Origin: Methanoregula formicica SMSP
GTDB lineage: Archaea; Halobacteriota; Methanomicrobia; Methanomicrobiales; Methanospirillaceae
Direction: 5' to 3'
Assembly: GCF_000327485.1 (NCBI RefSeq)
Contig: NC_019943.1
Span: 1,922,001 to 1,986,000 of the forward strand
Length of the DNA stretch: 64,000 bases
The position numbers were made by a program, and so were the translations under genes. Position 1 is the stretch's first letter; every line of letters begins with the position of its first letter. This document shows positions 34,352-42,234 of this stretch, piece after piece. Under the pieces are notes generated by a model. The model was given only the letters and a program-made list of their open reading frames with translations, was not told where the DNA came from and made no database searches.

Positions 34352-36322
34352 GTGAGCTCCAATACGAAGGATTTGAGTAAGAAAAATAGAGTGAAGAAGG
34401 AAGAAGGCCCAGAAGGCGTCCCCCAAAGGGGAGGAACGGTGGGAATGAGGTTCTTCTCTGGTTTAAGTCAGGATACCATAATCTGTATTATCCTCTTCTT
34501 GACGGGATTATTCATCATCACGGCTCTCTCTTCTCCGGGTCTGTACCTGAACGATGAATGGATTCCGGTGAACCAGGTTCACCAGTTGGACATCGGACAC
34601 CAGATCACGTTCAATGAAGGAAAATATGGCGTCTATAAGAACGGCACTCCTGCACCGTATTTTGCGGAACTCAACAACCTCCTGAAATACTCGGTTGCAC
34701 TGCCACTTATTTCCCTGCCGTCAATGAAACTGATCCATTTTTGGGGAGATAATTTCCGCCTTGCCCTGGTTGCCGCCTGGGCCTGTATACCATTCTTGAT
34801 CGCTTTTTTAGTTTCCCATCGCTTTCCTGAATATGCATCACTAAGATCAATCCGGATCACTATCCTGGGAGCTGTTGCAGGCATCCTGTTATTCATGCTG
34901 AACCTGTTCGTTTATTCCCCCTTTGTCTATTCAACTCCCGATGCTCCGGTAGAAGTGGCCGCGGTTTGCTTCACCAACCATGTCTTATTTGCATTTCTCC
35001 TTACCATAACCTACCTTATCGGGCGCCGTATTTTCGATGGACGTCTTCAGGCACTCTTTGTAACGCTCACTGTGGCGGCATGTTCATCCTATTTTTTTTG
35101 GGGAACAACCGGTAAGGACCATATTGCATCTGCCGTTGTGTTTGCTATTGTTCTTTACTTTTTTATCCGTTATTTACAATCATACAGGTACCGGGATGCT
35201 GCCTGCGGCTTCCTGTTCATTGGCGTTCTTGTCTGGTTACGGCCCGAAGCAGGTTTTTCCGTCTTCTTGTGCACCGGCATTTTCTTTATCGCTGTGATCC
35301 TATTCCGGGTTCAGCAATCAAAGGTGTCAGTAAAACATGCATGCAGCCAAATAAGCGCAATCCTTTTTACGGGACTTGGTGCCATCCCGTTTTTTATTAA
35401 TAACCTGCTGATAACCGGAAATCCCCTTATGCCAGTTCTGCTGTATCATGACAAGACGATATCCGGAAGTACCATTATAAAAACGATGGAAGTTCCCTCT
35501 ACTATAATCAGCAGCCAAGTTGTAACGAGTAATACCATCGTAACCACAAATCCCTTGGTCGTAGTCGGAGATCTCATCACTACGGTTGGTCAGTACATCT
35601 TCACTATAAATCTAAATCCTGAAGACATCCTGGGAATCCTGTTCTTCCCCGCAACCGGAAGTAGCGGTGTTTTTCTGGTTTGTCCGGTGGCGCTTATCGC
35701 TCTGGTTATGGCCCCCGTTCTGTTTTTCTGGAAGAGAGAGGATGGAACTTCGATTTCCGGTAACAATACCAGGATCACTGTGTTCCTTCTTGTTGCAATA
35801 TTCGCAATCTTCCTTGCGTATTTCCGCATTTTCCATGATATGAATACAAACTGGGCAAGTGGATCACCGGATATACGATATTTTTCTCTTATGTACCTGC
35901 CCCTGGTTCTTGTAAGTATGATCCTGCTTAAAAAAACCGCTCTGCTTGCTCATCCAAAAAAACTGATAGTCAATACAGCGGGCCTCAGTATTATCCTCGT
36001 CCCTCTGATCATAGTTACATCAATCCTTGTCTTTTCAGTTTTCAGCACATTTACCTTCAACTATTATAAGTTATTTCACATTCTTGTATCAGGAGAGATC
36101 ATTCTCTCCATCGTTATCGTAACATACTATCATAGTCTGGGACGAAAAGCTGACTGGATATCTGATCTCCCGCTTCCTCTGCTGCTGATAACGGTTTTTG
36201 CATGGCAGGTACTGCTGGTGTTTCTTATGTCACCAGTGATTAAATTTAACGGGTATTCTTTCTGGATTCCGGGAACAGATGTCCTGTACCATTTCTTTAT
36301 CTCTTCATCCATCTCCGTGTGA
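34352..36322 (+). CDS. Multi-spanning membrane protein, GT-C glycosyltransferase-like
   Basis: 656 aa. GTG start at 34352 with GGTGA (34343-34347) upstream. About 12 TM helices; the first extracellular loop after TM1 contains PGLYLNDEWIPVNQVHQL, an acidic pair in the position of the D-D/E motif of GT-C (PMT/ArnT-like) glycosyltransferases. A Lys/Glu-rich cytoplasmic N-terminus precedes TM1. GT-C enzymes use polyprenyl-phosphate sugars for protein or lipid glycosylation outside the membrane. Assignment rests on topology and the NDE motif only. Confidence 0.6.
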   Translation: MSSNTKDLSKKNRVKKEEGPEGVPQRGGTVGMRFFSGLSQDTIICIILFLTGLFIITALSSPGLYLNDEWIPVNQVHQLDIGHQITFNEGKYGVYKNGTPAPYFAELNNLLKYSVALPLISLPSMKLIHFWGDNFRLALVAAWACIPFLIAFLVSHRFPEYASLRSIRITILGAVAGILLFMLNLFVYSPFVYSTPDAPVEVAAVCFTNHVLFAFLLTITYLIGRRIFDGRLQALFVTLTVAACSSYFFWGTTGKDHIASAVVFAIVLYFFIRYLQSYRYRDAACGFLFIGVLVWLRPEAGFSVFLCTGIFFIAVILFRVQQSKVSVKHACSQISAILFTGLGAIPFFINNLLITGNPLMPVLLYHDKTISGSTIIKTMEVPSTIISSQVVTSNTIVTTNPLVVVGDLITTVGQYIFTINLNPEDILGILFFPATGSSGVFLVCPVALIALVMAPVLFFWKREDGTSISGNNTRITVFLLVAIFAIFLAYFRIFHDMNTNWASGSPDIRYFSLMYLPLVLVSMILLKKTALLAHPKKLIVNTAGLSIILVPLIIVTSILVFSVFSTFTFNYYKLFHILVSGEIILSIVIVTYYHSLGRKADWISDLPLPLLLITVFAWQVLLVFLMSPVIKFNGYSFWIPGTDVLYHFFISSSISV

Positions 36323-36461
36323 GAATACGAGTTGTTCCTTGCAGGGGATATGGAATTCCCTGCAATATTCTGCTTGATTCCAAGTGACAGAATACCATCG
36401 GAACATTCGGGCATACAATATCATGATTTTAAATTATGATGATTACATCCTGCTTTTCATG

Positions 36462-36725
36462 TTAGCGCCGTTTTGACAGCCGCTGCTTCAGCAGGACACT
36501 CCCCTCGTCACGCTGCGACTCTGCCTTCCCGATCAGCTTGCGGAGCATGCACTCCGATACGAACTGCCCGGTCATGGCGTACATGCGTTCTGCACCGGAA
36601 TCCGGATCGGTTTCGAATGTGAGGATAAGGTCCTCCCTCTTGTCAAGGGCCCGGGCAAGCATCCCCGGCAGGACTTCTTCAACGGGTCTTCTCTTTTTGG
36701 CCCCCCCTCGTTCCTGCGATGCCAT
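36462..36725 (-). CDS. Small basic protein of unknown function
   Basis: 87 aa from the ATG at 36725; an upstream frame extension to 36785 is Arg-rich and not used. Sequence features: basic start (QERGGAKKRRP), a central VLPGMLARALDKREDLILTFETDPDSGAERMYAM, and a basic tail. No domain is recognised. Mixed alpha/beta is predicted; it may be a nucleic-acid-associated protein from its charge. Confidence 0.55.
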   Translation of the reverse strand: MASQERGGAKKRRPVEEVLPGMLARALDKREDLILTFETDPDSGAERMYAMTGQFVSECMLRKLIGKAESQRDEGSVLLKQRLSKRR

Positions 36726-36879
36726 ACGGGTGAATGGTGATTTTCTCCTGATAAGGATTGTGCGGCGCGCCCACCTTGACACCACCCCAGTCTCCCGTGG
36801 TGTAACAATCCCCCCAAATGCCGGGTGCTGCCCCCGGAGAAGCGACCATTTTTTATGGGTATACGTTTAACTGCGTTCC

Positions 36880-38148
36880 ATGCAGGATCCGGCTCCCCCA
36901 GGAAAGGACCAGTTCGCCTGTCCCGCGTGCAGTAGTCCTGTGAAACCCGGCGATAAATTCTGCGAGGCCTGCGGTGCGAAAATACCGGCGCTCTTCACCT
37001 GCACGAAATGCGGTACCCAGTTCGTTCACTTCAAGGAACAGTGCGAACTCTGCGGGGGGCCGCTGGTGCTGGGGGACGGATCAGGGTCGGGCACACCGGC
37101 ACAACTGGCGCAGGAAGTGAAGACCGTTACGGTGAAACGGGCGGTAGCGGAACCTTCCCCGGATGATGCAGCGGAGGAGTCTGTGTATGATTCCCCGGAA
37201 GAGGCCGGGGACGCAGAGGTCATCCCAATAAAAAAGAAGGTTTCTCACCGGTACGCAGAACCGGAAGAAGAACCAGAACAGGCTGAGGAGCCGGAATCGG
37301 AAGAAGTGCCGGACCTGGATGAAGAAGAGGAACCGGAAGAAGAGTATGACGACACTCCCGCGGAGGTGACACGCCCGGCACGGAAGAAGGCACGGAAACG
37401 GTCTTCGCAGGAGATCATAGAGCCGGACACCGATGAACTGCTGGAGCTGTACGGGAAGGAATACGATCCGGACGCGACGCTGGAATCGCATCGCAGGTCC
37501 CCGGGCGTGTCACGGAAACAGCGGGAGACAAAGAGATCGACCACGGCTCCAACGTCTCCTGCGGAGCGATCCGGTGCAAAGGTCGACGATGCCCTGCTCC
37601 TCTCCCCGGACCGGCCGCAGGAGAAAAAGGCACAAAAGCCGCGGGCAGGTAGATCCGGGCTGCTGGTGGCCGGGCTGGCGGCAGCAGTCATCGTTGCAGC
37701 GGTCATCTTCATTGCGCTCCCCTCCCTCACCTCCGGGGATAATGCGGGTTCCCAGAGCAGCGTGACCATCATCGAAGATACTCCGTCCCTTACCCGTACG
37801 CCCACGGCAACGCCTACTCCCTACCGGGCCGGCGCACTCGTGCCCCAGCCGACACAGACTATCCCCTCCGGCCAGAAACTCTACTTCCAGGTCCAGAAGA
37901 GCCCGATCACCGCAAAGATCCTGGTGACCTTTGCCGGCAGCGCCGGGCACGGGAGCATCAAAAGCGCGGACGTGAAGGTCACCCATCCTGACGGATCGGT
38001 GGCAACAGGCATGATTTTGCCGCTCAAGGGCATCACCGAGATCATTCTTGATGGATCGAAAGGCACAGACCGCGTGGAGATCATCGCGCTGATGTCAGAC
38101 GGCACGATGTACCGGGTTTATGACGATCTGGCTTCAATGATGGACTGA
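36880..38148 (+). CDS. Zinc-ribbon protein with acidic linker, TM helix and extracellular domain
   Basis: 422 aa. The N-terminus has two zinc ribbons: FACPACSSPVKPGDKFCEACG and FTCTKCGTQFVHFKEQCELCGG. A long acidic linker (EPEEEPEQAEEPESEEVPDL and following) and a basic patch are followed by one TM helix (LLVAGLAAAVIVAAVIFIALP). The C-terminal ~120 aa beta-rich domain (YFQVQKSPITAKILVTFAGS) is probably outside. This zinc-ribbon + TM architecture is common in archaea with unknown function. The N-terminus is predicted cytoplasmic. Confidence 0.8.
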   Translation: MQDPAPPGKDQFACPACSSPVKPGDKFCEACGAKIPALFTCTKCGTQFVHFKEQCELCGGPLVLGDGSGSGTPAQLAQEVKTVTVKRAVAEPSPDDAAEESVYDSPEEAGDAEVIPIKKKVSHRYAEPEEEPEQAEEPESEEVPDLDEEEEPEEEYDDTPAEVTRPARKKARKRSSQEIIEPDTDELLELYGKEYDPDATLESHRRSPGVSRKQRETKRSTTAPTSPAERSGAKVDDALLLSPDRPQEKKAQKPRAGRSGLLVAGLAAAVIVAAVIFIALPSLTSGDNAGSQSSVTIIEDTPSLTRTPTATPTPYRAGALVPQPTQTIPSGQKLYFQVQKSPITAKILVTFAGSAGHGSIKSADVKVTHPDGSVATGMILPLKGITEIILDGSKGTDRVEIIALMSDGTMYRVYDDLASMMD

Positions 38149-38264
38149 GCGGATGTGAGAATCACATCGGGATAGCCAAGGCTTCTTAAAAAACGCTGCA
38201 GAACAAGTGCGGGGGATGGGTGCTCTTTTTTGGAGGTCAAATCTCTGTTTTCCTTGCCTTTCAT
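38118..38264 (-). CDS. Possible small protein (48 aa), low confidence
   Basis: ATG at 38264 preceded by a good GGAGG seven bases upstream (minus strand); stop at 38118-38120. The product is basic and helical (SPALVLQRFLRSLGYPDVIL). Its last ~30 bp lie antisense to the end of the convergent gene. No family is recognised. The ribosome site is the only support. Confidence 0.3.
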   Translation of the reverse strand: MKGKENRDLTSKKEHPSPALVLQRFLRSLGYPDVILTSAQSIIEARSS

Positions 38265-38814
38265 GACAAAACCTCCATTTTACGCAGCTATTTCTGCACT
38301 TGGAGTAAATAAAGTTTTCAGTCGATAGCTACTCGCACGCTGGTTTTGATCGGAAACAGCGCGAGAGAGGATATTAACAAAAAGTGAAGATAGTCAAGGA
38401 TTAACTAAAATGATAGTTTTGGAGTACTGTTTGAAAGAGAACAAAACGTCTGTAATTCTCCGTATTTATCAGGTGAATTCAGCTGACAAAAATGTACTAA
38501 TTATCATTTAGAAACTGGTGAAATAGGATGATACCTATTTCAGGGAACAATGGAAGATTAAAAATTGTATCAACAGGAACCAAAGTAGTATTATCATCAA
38601 ATATCATTTTGCATCTTTCAAAAACGCATCTACTCTCTGTTCGGGGGTGCAGGGGGATTTCTCGCCGTTCTCATTGGTATAAATGCATGATCCATCTGGT
38701 TGAAGGTATGCACCAACTTCAGAAGAAGGTGATTGACTTGTCTTTGAAAAGATCTGACTTGTGCAACGATAGCGGTGAGAAAAGATAGGGGGTTAAAAGA
38801 TTTCGTCTCTGGCC
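38265..38814. other. Intergenic region without supported gene
   Basis: 550 bp, AT-richer than the flanks. One 86-codon frame (38528-38788) has a GGTGA upstream but an atypical, unconserved-looking translation. No RNA or repeat was recognised. Confidence 0.5.
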
Positions 38815-39042
38815 TTAGTTGAGCTCGTCCACGCTGGCAATATACCTTTCGCGGCCCGTACAAGGTCTCGGTATCTGGTCCTCGTTTACCACTACGCAAT
38901 GCCCCTTTTCATCTATCATCGGCCCTGTTTGCACTGGCTGCACTGGGGCGATGCTGACACTCGTGCATCCTGCGATAAGGACTGACGATAAGAGCAATAC
39001 AATAACAACAAGTGTGCGAGTGATTTTATTATTTACAGCCAT
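38815..39042 (-). CDS. Small lipoprotein
   Basis: 75 aa from the ATG at 39042. The signal and lipobox are RTLVVIVLLLSSVLIAGCTS. The short mature part has two cysteines (KGHCVVVNE, RPCTGRER). Function unknown. Its start overlaps by 14 bp the end of the larger frame at 39029-39574 on the same strand. Confidence 0.65.
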   Translation of the reverse strand: MAVNNKITRTLVVIVLLLSSVLIAGCTSVSIAPVQPVQTGPMIDEKGHCVVVNEDQIPRPCTGRERYIASVDELN

Positions 39043-39574
39043 ACTCGGACATTGAATGAAAGAAACTTCCAATTTTTTTCATTCGGGTAACGGCTTTTCC
39101 TGTTCCTGGCTCGCGTTTATTGGTTGTCTCCGCAACACAATTTTGAGAGAACAATCCTCTTTTTTCCATCTTTGTTACATGTGTTAACGCCCCGTTTTTT
39201 ATATCATAAGTTTCTGTGGTTCGTTTGTGTGAGAAGATTCCTTCAGATCCATCTTTGGTTTTTGCTAATTCTACTCGACTAACAGCATCCTTTGAAATTG
39301 CAACCCGGTTTACTGTAAAAATTCCCTCATTACTCATACTCACTTCAGCAACGGGTTTCCCAGTTCTTCGGTTTTTGACAAACGCAACATAATCATTTGT
39401 AAACGCTCCTCTTCGTTCAATAGTTGTTTCAAGAGGGAAAGGAAACTTGTCACGAAGAGCCCCGATAGTGCTTTCTCCGCAGGTGAAACCACATTTGATC
39501 CGGTTGATTTCCTCACGCGCGAAGATCTCCTTTCCGGATAAATTCCGGTTTAATGGAGTGAAAGAAAATGACAA
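39029..39574 (-). CDS. Hypothetical protein, start uncertain
   Basis: Up to 181 aa; the first codon is TTG at 39574, which lies over the start of a divergent gene, and no in-frame ATG is found until residue ~81. The protein is Lys/Arg/Thr-rich with repeated strand-like units (AFTNDYVAFVKNRRTGKPVA, IFSHKRTTETYDIKNGALTH, LFSQNCVAETTNKREPGTGK), suggesting a repetitive beta fold. No family is recognised. It may be 5'-truncated by later insertion of the divergent gene. Confidence 0.45.
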   Translation of the reverse strand: MSFSFTPLNRNLSGKEIFAREEINRIKCGFTCGESTIGALRDKFPFPLETTIERRGAFTNDYVAFVKNRRTGKPVAEVSMSNEGIFTVNRVAISKDAVSRVELAKTKDGSEGIFSHKRTTETYDIKNGALTHVTKMEKRGLFSQNCVAETTNKREPGTGKAVTRMKKIGSFFHSMSEYGCK

Positions 39575-39783
39575 AGATCGAAATTGATATTCCGGACGAC
39601 TATGTGAAATTCATCGAGAAATGGCAACGCTGGAATGACAAGCCGGTTAACGTTGCAGGCTACATTCAGGATAGCATCAAGTGTCTGCTTGAAGCGGATT
39701 ATGGCTGGATCTATGGCAAGGATCTGGAGAAAGCTGACGAACTCTACACACTCCTGAAATCTGGAGAGGTTGCGGAGGCCTGA
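39568..39783 (+). CDS. Small RHH-like protein (71 aa)
   Basis: ATG at 39568 with GGAGTGA upstream. The start KIEIDIPDDYVKFIEKWQRW resembles a ribbon-helix-helix N-terminus (strand then helix), followed by an acidic helical tail. It shares that start with the next gene (ELNVKLPARWVNFLDEFYSV), so the two may be related. A possible DNA-binding or antitoxin-like pair. Not identified further. Confidence 0.6.
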   Translation: MTKIEIDIPDDYVKFIEKWQRWNDKPVNVAGYIQDSIKCLLEADYGWIYGKDLEKADELYTLLKSGEVAEA

Positions 39784-39785
39784 TC

Positions 39786-40238
39786 ATGGCAAGGGAAAAA
39801 ATGGCTGAGTTAAACGTCAAACTGCCCGCTCGCTGGGTGAATTTCCTTGATGAATTCTACTCGGTTTCAGGGATGAATCGCGATAAGAACCTGCGCGAAT
39901 GGATGATGGCCGTGATAGGAGCAAATGTCGAAGAGCTTGATGCAAAGGATCGGATTCTCCTCATAGAAAAATATCAACTCACGGATATCTGCGAGATCCC
40001 GCAATGGATCCGTGATGAAGCCGCAGGAATCAGCCGGAATGCAGATCCAATACCCAAGATAACCACGGCAAAAGAACTTCCGATAAATGACACCACACTC
40101 GATATCCTGGCCATTGGTGCAGCAAAAGTTGCATGGCACCTTGTCAATGAAATGTCACCTGAGGAGCTTGAACACTTCAAGTCACTTACCAAGGAAGAAC
40201 TGGATGAGAGATTGAAGGCCCCCCTAACGCCCATCTAG
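39786..40238 (+). CDS. Hypothetical protein with RHH-like N-terminus (150 aa)
   Basis: ATG at 39786, two bp after the previous stop, with GGAGG near 39774. The N-terminus (LNVKLPARWVNFLDEFYSVS) parallels that of the preceding gene; the remainder is acidic and helical (MSPEELEHFKSLTKEELDER). Likely co-transcribed with its neighbour and perhaps derived by duplication plus extension. No enzymatic motif was seen. Confidence 0.6.
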   Translation: MAREKMAELNVKLPARWVNFLDEFYSVSGMNRDKNLREWMMAVIGANVEELDAKDRILLIEKYQLTDICEIPQWIRDEAAGISRNADPIPKITTAKELPINDTTLDILAIGAAKVAWHLVNEMSPEELEHFKSLTKEELDERLKAPLTPI

Positions 40239-40288
40239 CGATATGTACCACGATTGCGCGATATGAAGGTAAGATTCCCCCTTTAGTA

Positions 40289-40320
40289 CACCAAAATTAA
40301 CATAAATGTTAAGGTTGGTG
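40289..40320. promoter_or_regulatory. Large interrupted palindrome upstream of AlbA_2/helicase-related gene
   Basis: Arms CACCAA (40289-40294) + TTAACAT (40297-40303) pair with ATGTTAA (40306-40312) + TTGGTG (40315-40320) around a central AA, with only the two spacer pairs mismatched. It lies ~90 bp upstream of the 40411 start. It could be an operator for a dimeric regulator or a transcript hairpin. Confidence 0.6.
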
Positions 40321-40410
40321 CATCTGATGAGGAAATTCCAGCATAACGTAGATACTACCTTTTTATGGGGCGGCATCAAACAATCGGATCAGAATACCTC
40401 GTGAAATTCC

Positions 40411-41820
40411 ATGAGTCCAGAACTGCCCGCGATGAGATATCAGGAATCAGAGACTATAGAACTGAAGGCCTCCCTTGCTGAACTGGATGCTGCCCTGATC
40501 GATGTTTGTGCATTTCTGAACCACCGTGGCGGCAGTCTTTATTTTGGTATTAGACCCGATGGTCGCGTAGTTGGTCTCACTGTCACCGATTCCACACTTC
40601 TAAAAATCTCCCAAAAAATTCGACAGAGACTCAAACCCGACATTATACCTGAAATCCGCGAACGAGTTGAAGGGGGGCGGTCTATCATCGAAGTGACCAT
40701 CGGTGAAGGGACGCATAAGCCCTATATGGTTGATAGCATTCCGTACATCCGAAGCGGTAGTGAGAGCGTGAAGATGCCCCCGGATGTACTCACCCGCCTT
40801 ATTCTGGAGCGTCAGGGGTACGCATGGGACCGCGATATCTGTACCGGTGCAACCCTGGGTGATATCGATCCGGCCCTAGTGAAGGCCTATCTGACCCGGG
40901 CTCGGCAGGTCCGGCTGATCGATTTGGATCCAGATACTCCGGTTGAAACTGCGCTCGACTCCCTCGAACTTCTTAAAGATGGCACTCCGACGAATGCGGC
41001 CATCCTCTTTTTTGGTAAAAGTCCACAGAGGTTCATAACTTCTGCAGAGATACGCTGTGCGAAATTCCGTGGTGATGATGTAACCCAGCCATATACAAAT
41101 ATGAAGGTCATCGGAGGTGCGATTGTTGCACAGATTGATCAGACTGAGTTATTCATCCGGGACAATATCGCTAAAGCCGCATGGATGCCGCAGGAGAAGT
41201 TCGAACGGGAGGAGTCTTGGGAGTATCCTCCTGATGCATTCCGGGAGGCCGTGATCAATGCGATCTGTCATCGGGACTATCAATCGGCAGGGAACGTTCA
41301 GGTCAGCATCTTTGCGAACTCGCTGGAGATTCTGAATCCCGGGCTGCTCCCTCCAACACTCACGATCGAGTCACTGAAGCGCCGGCACAGCTCAAAGCCA
41401 AGAAACCGGCTCATCGCGGATCTGCTGTTCCGGATCAAGTATATTGAGCGATGGGGATCTGGCACGACGAAGATGATCCGGGTCTGTCGGGATCTCGGTG
41501 CACCGGAACCGGAGTTCCACGAACAGGATGATGATTTCATGGTGACATTCCGGCGCTCATCGGTAAACGCGATTCTTGAGCGGCCTGAGCTGCTGAACGA
41601 CCGTCAGAAAAAGGCAATGGAGTATTTGAAAACGCACGAGTCAATCACGACATTGCAATATGTCCATGTGGCTAATTGCCATGAACGGACGGCACGTAAG
41701 GACCTAGCGGAGCTCGTGGGGCTCAATGTGGTTGTCAAGCAAGGACTGGGAAAACTCACACGGTACGTTATTCATCCAGGCTTCCGCCACTTCCCGATAG
41801 ACACCGGATCAAGCCATTGA
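40411..41820 (+). CDS. AlbA_2 (Schlafen AAA_4)-type putative regulator / RecG-related (COG2865)
   Basis: 469 aa. The N-terminal AlbA_2 domain has ESETIELKASLAELDAALIDV, FLNHRGGSLYFGIRPDGRVVG and PYIRSGSESVKMP. The middle region (PPDAFREAVINAICHRDYQS ... IERWGSGTTKMIRVCRDLG) matches the ATPase-like HATPase_c_4 region of COG2865, and a C-terminal winged helix (RTARKDLAELVGLNVVVKQG) follows. Such proteins are annotated as transcriptional regulators or ATP-dependent helicase-related and are frequent near mobile elements. An alternative start is the ATG at 40432. Confidence 0.85.
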   Translation: MSPELPAMRYQESETIELKASLAELDAALIDVCAFLNHRGGSLYFGIRPDGRVVGLTVTDSTLLKISQKIRQRLKPDIIPEIRERVEGGRSIIEVTIGEGTHKPYMVDSIPYIRSGSESVKMPPDVLTRLILERQGYAWDRDICTGATLGDIDPALVKAYLTRARQVRLIDLDPDTPVETALDSLELLKDGTPTNAAILFFGKSPQRFITSAEIRCAKFRGDDVTQPYTNMKVIGGAIVAQIDQTELFIRDNIAKAAWMPQEKFEREESWEYPPDAFREAVINAICHRDYQSAGNVQVSIFANSLEILNPGLLPPTLTIESLKRRHSSKPRNRLIADLLFRIKYIERWGSGTTKMIRVCRDLGAPEPEFHEQDDDFMVTFRRSSVNAILERPELLNDRQKKAMEYLKTHESITTLQYVHVANCHERTARKDLAELVGLNVVVKQGLGKLTRYVIHPGFRHFPIDTGSSH

Positions 41821-41902
41821 AAACACGATTTCAAATACAAATCTTCTCTGATATTTTTTCAAAATGAGGATTATTTCCACTCCTTTCAGAGGCACCCCAA
41901 AT

Positions 41903-42043
41903 ATTCCGGCATGATTCCGGCACGTTCCGGCATAGCCGGCCTAGGCAGGTACTCGCTTCTACGCCAGCAAAGGACGATTTTCCGGAAAATATGGCTAATT
42001 TTTCAAAATTATTCCGGCATGATTCCGGCATGATTCCGGTATA
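41903..42043. repeat. Two clusters of 11-bp tandem repeat ATTCCGGCATG
   Basis: Units at 41903-41913, 41914-41924 (one change) and a third degenerate unit to 41935; then again at 42011-42021, 42022-42032 and a degenerate unit to 42043. The clusters are about 75 bp apart, in the non-coding stretch between the AlbA_2 gene and the casposon's left end. Confidence 0.75.
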
Positions 42044-42104
42044 CCGGAGGGGCGAGTGATAATACGCATCGACCGATGGTATTATACTTGAAGGGGCGAT
42101 TCAG

Positions 42105-42118
42105 AAGAAACGTATGCG
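42105..42118. repeat. Casposon target-site duplication, left copy
   Basis: AAGAAACGTATGCG, identical to 56983-56996. The flanking bases differ on both sides, so the duplication is exactly 14 bp, the size reported for casposon insertions. Confidence 0.95.
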
Positions 42119-42199
42119 GGGTAATAGTTATCCCGAAAAAATGCCACTCTTGTAAAACTGGTTCACTCAACAGCGAAGGCTCCGCAAGTGCGGCGCGCT
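42119..42199 (+). repeat. Casposon terminal inverted repeat, left
   Basis: 81 bp identical to the reverse complement of 56902-56982. It starts GGGTAATAGTTATCCCG and ends ...GCGGCGCGCT. The similarity stops just after position 42199. Confidence 0.96.
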
Positions 42200-42234
42200 T
42201 TTTCAAAAAATGTCTGGATAAGTCTAGAAAAATT

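Noticed and set aside
38528-38788. 86-codon frame in the 38 kb intergenic region
   Set aside because: A GGTGA lies upstream but the composition and lack of any recognisable feature make it unconvincing.
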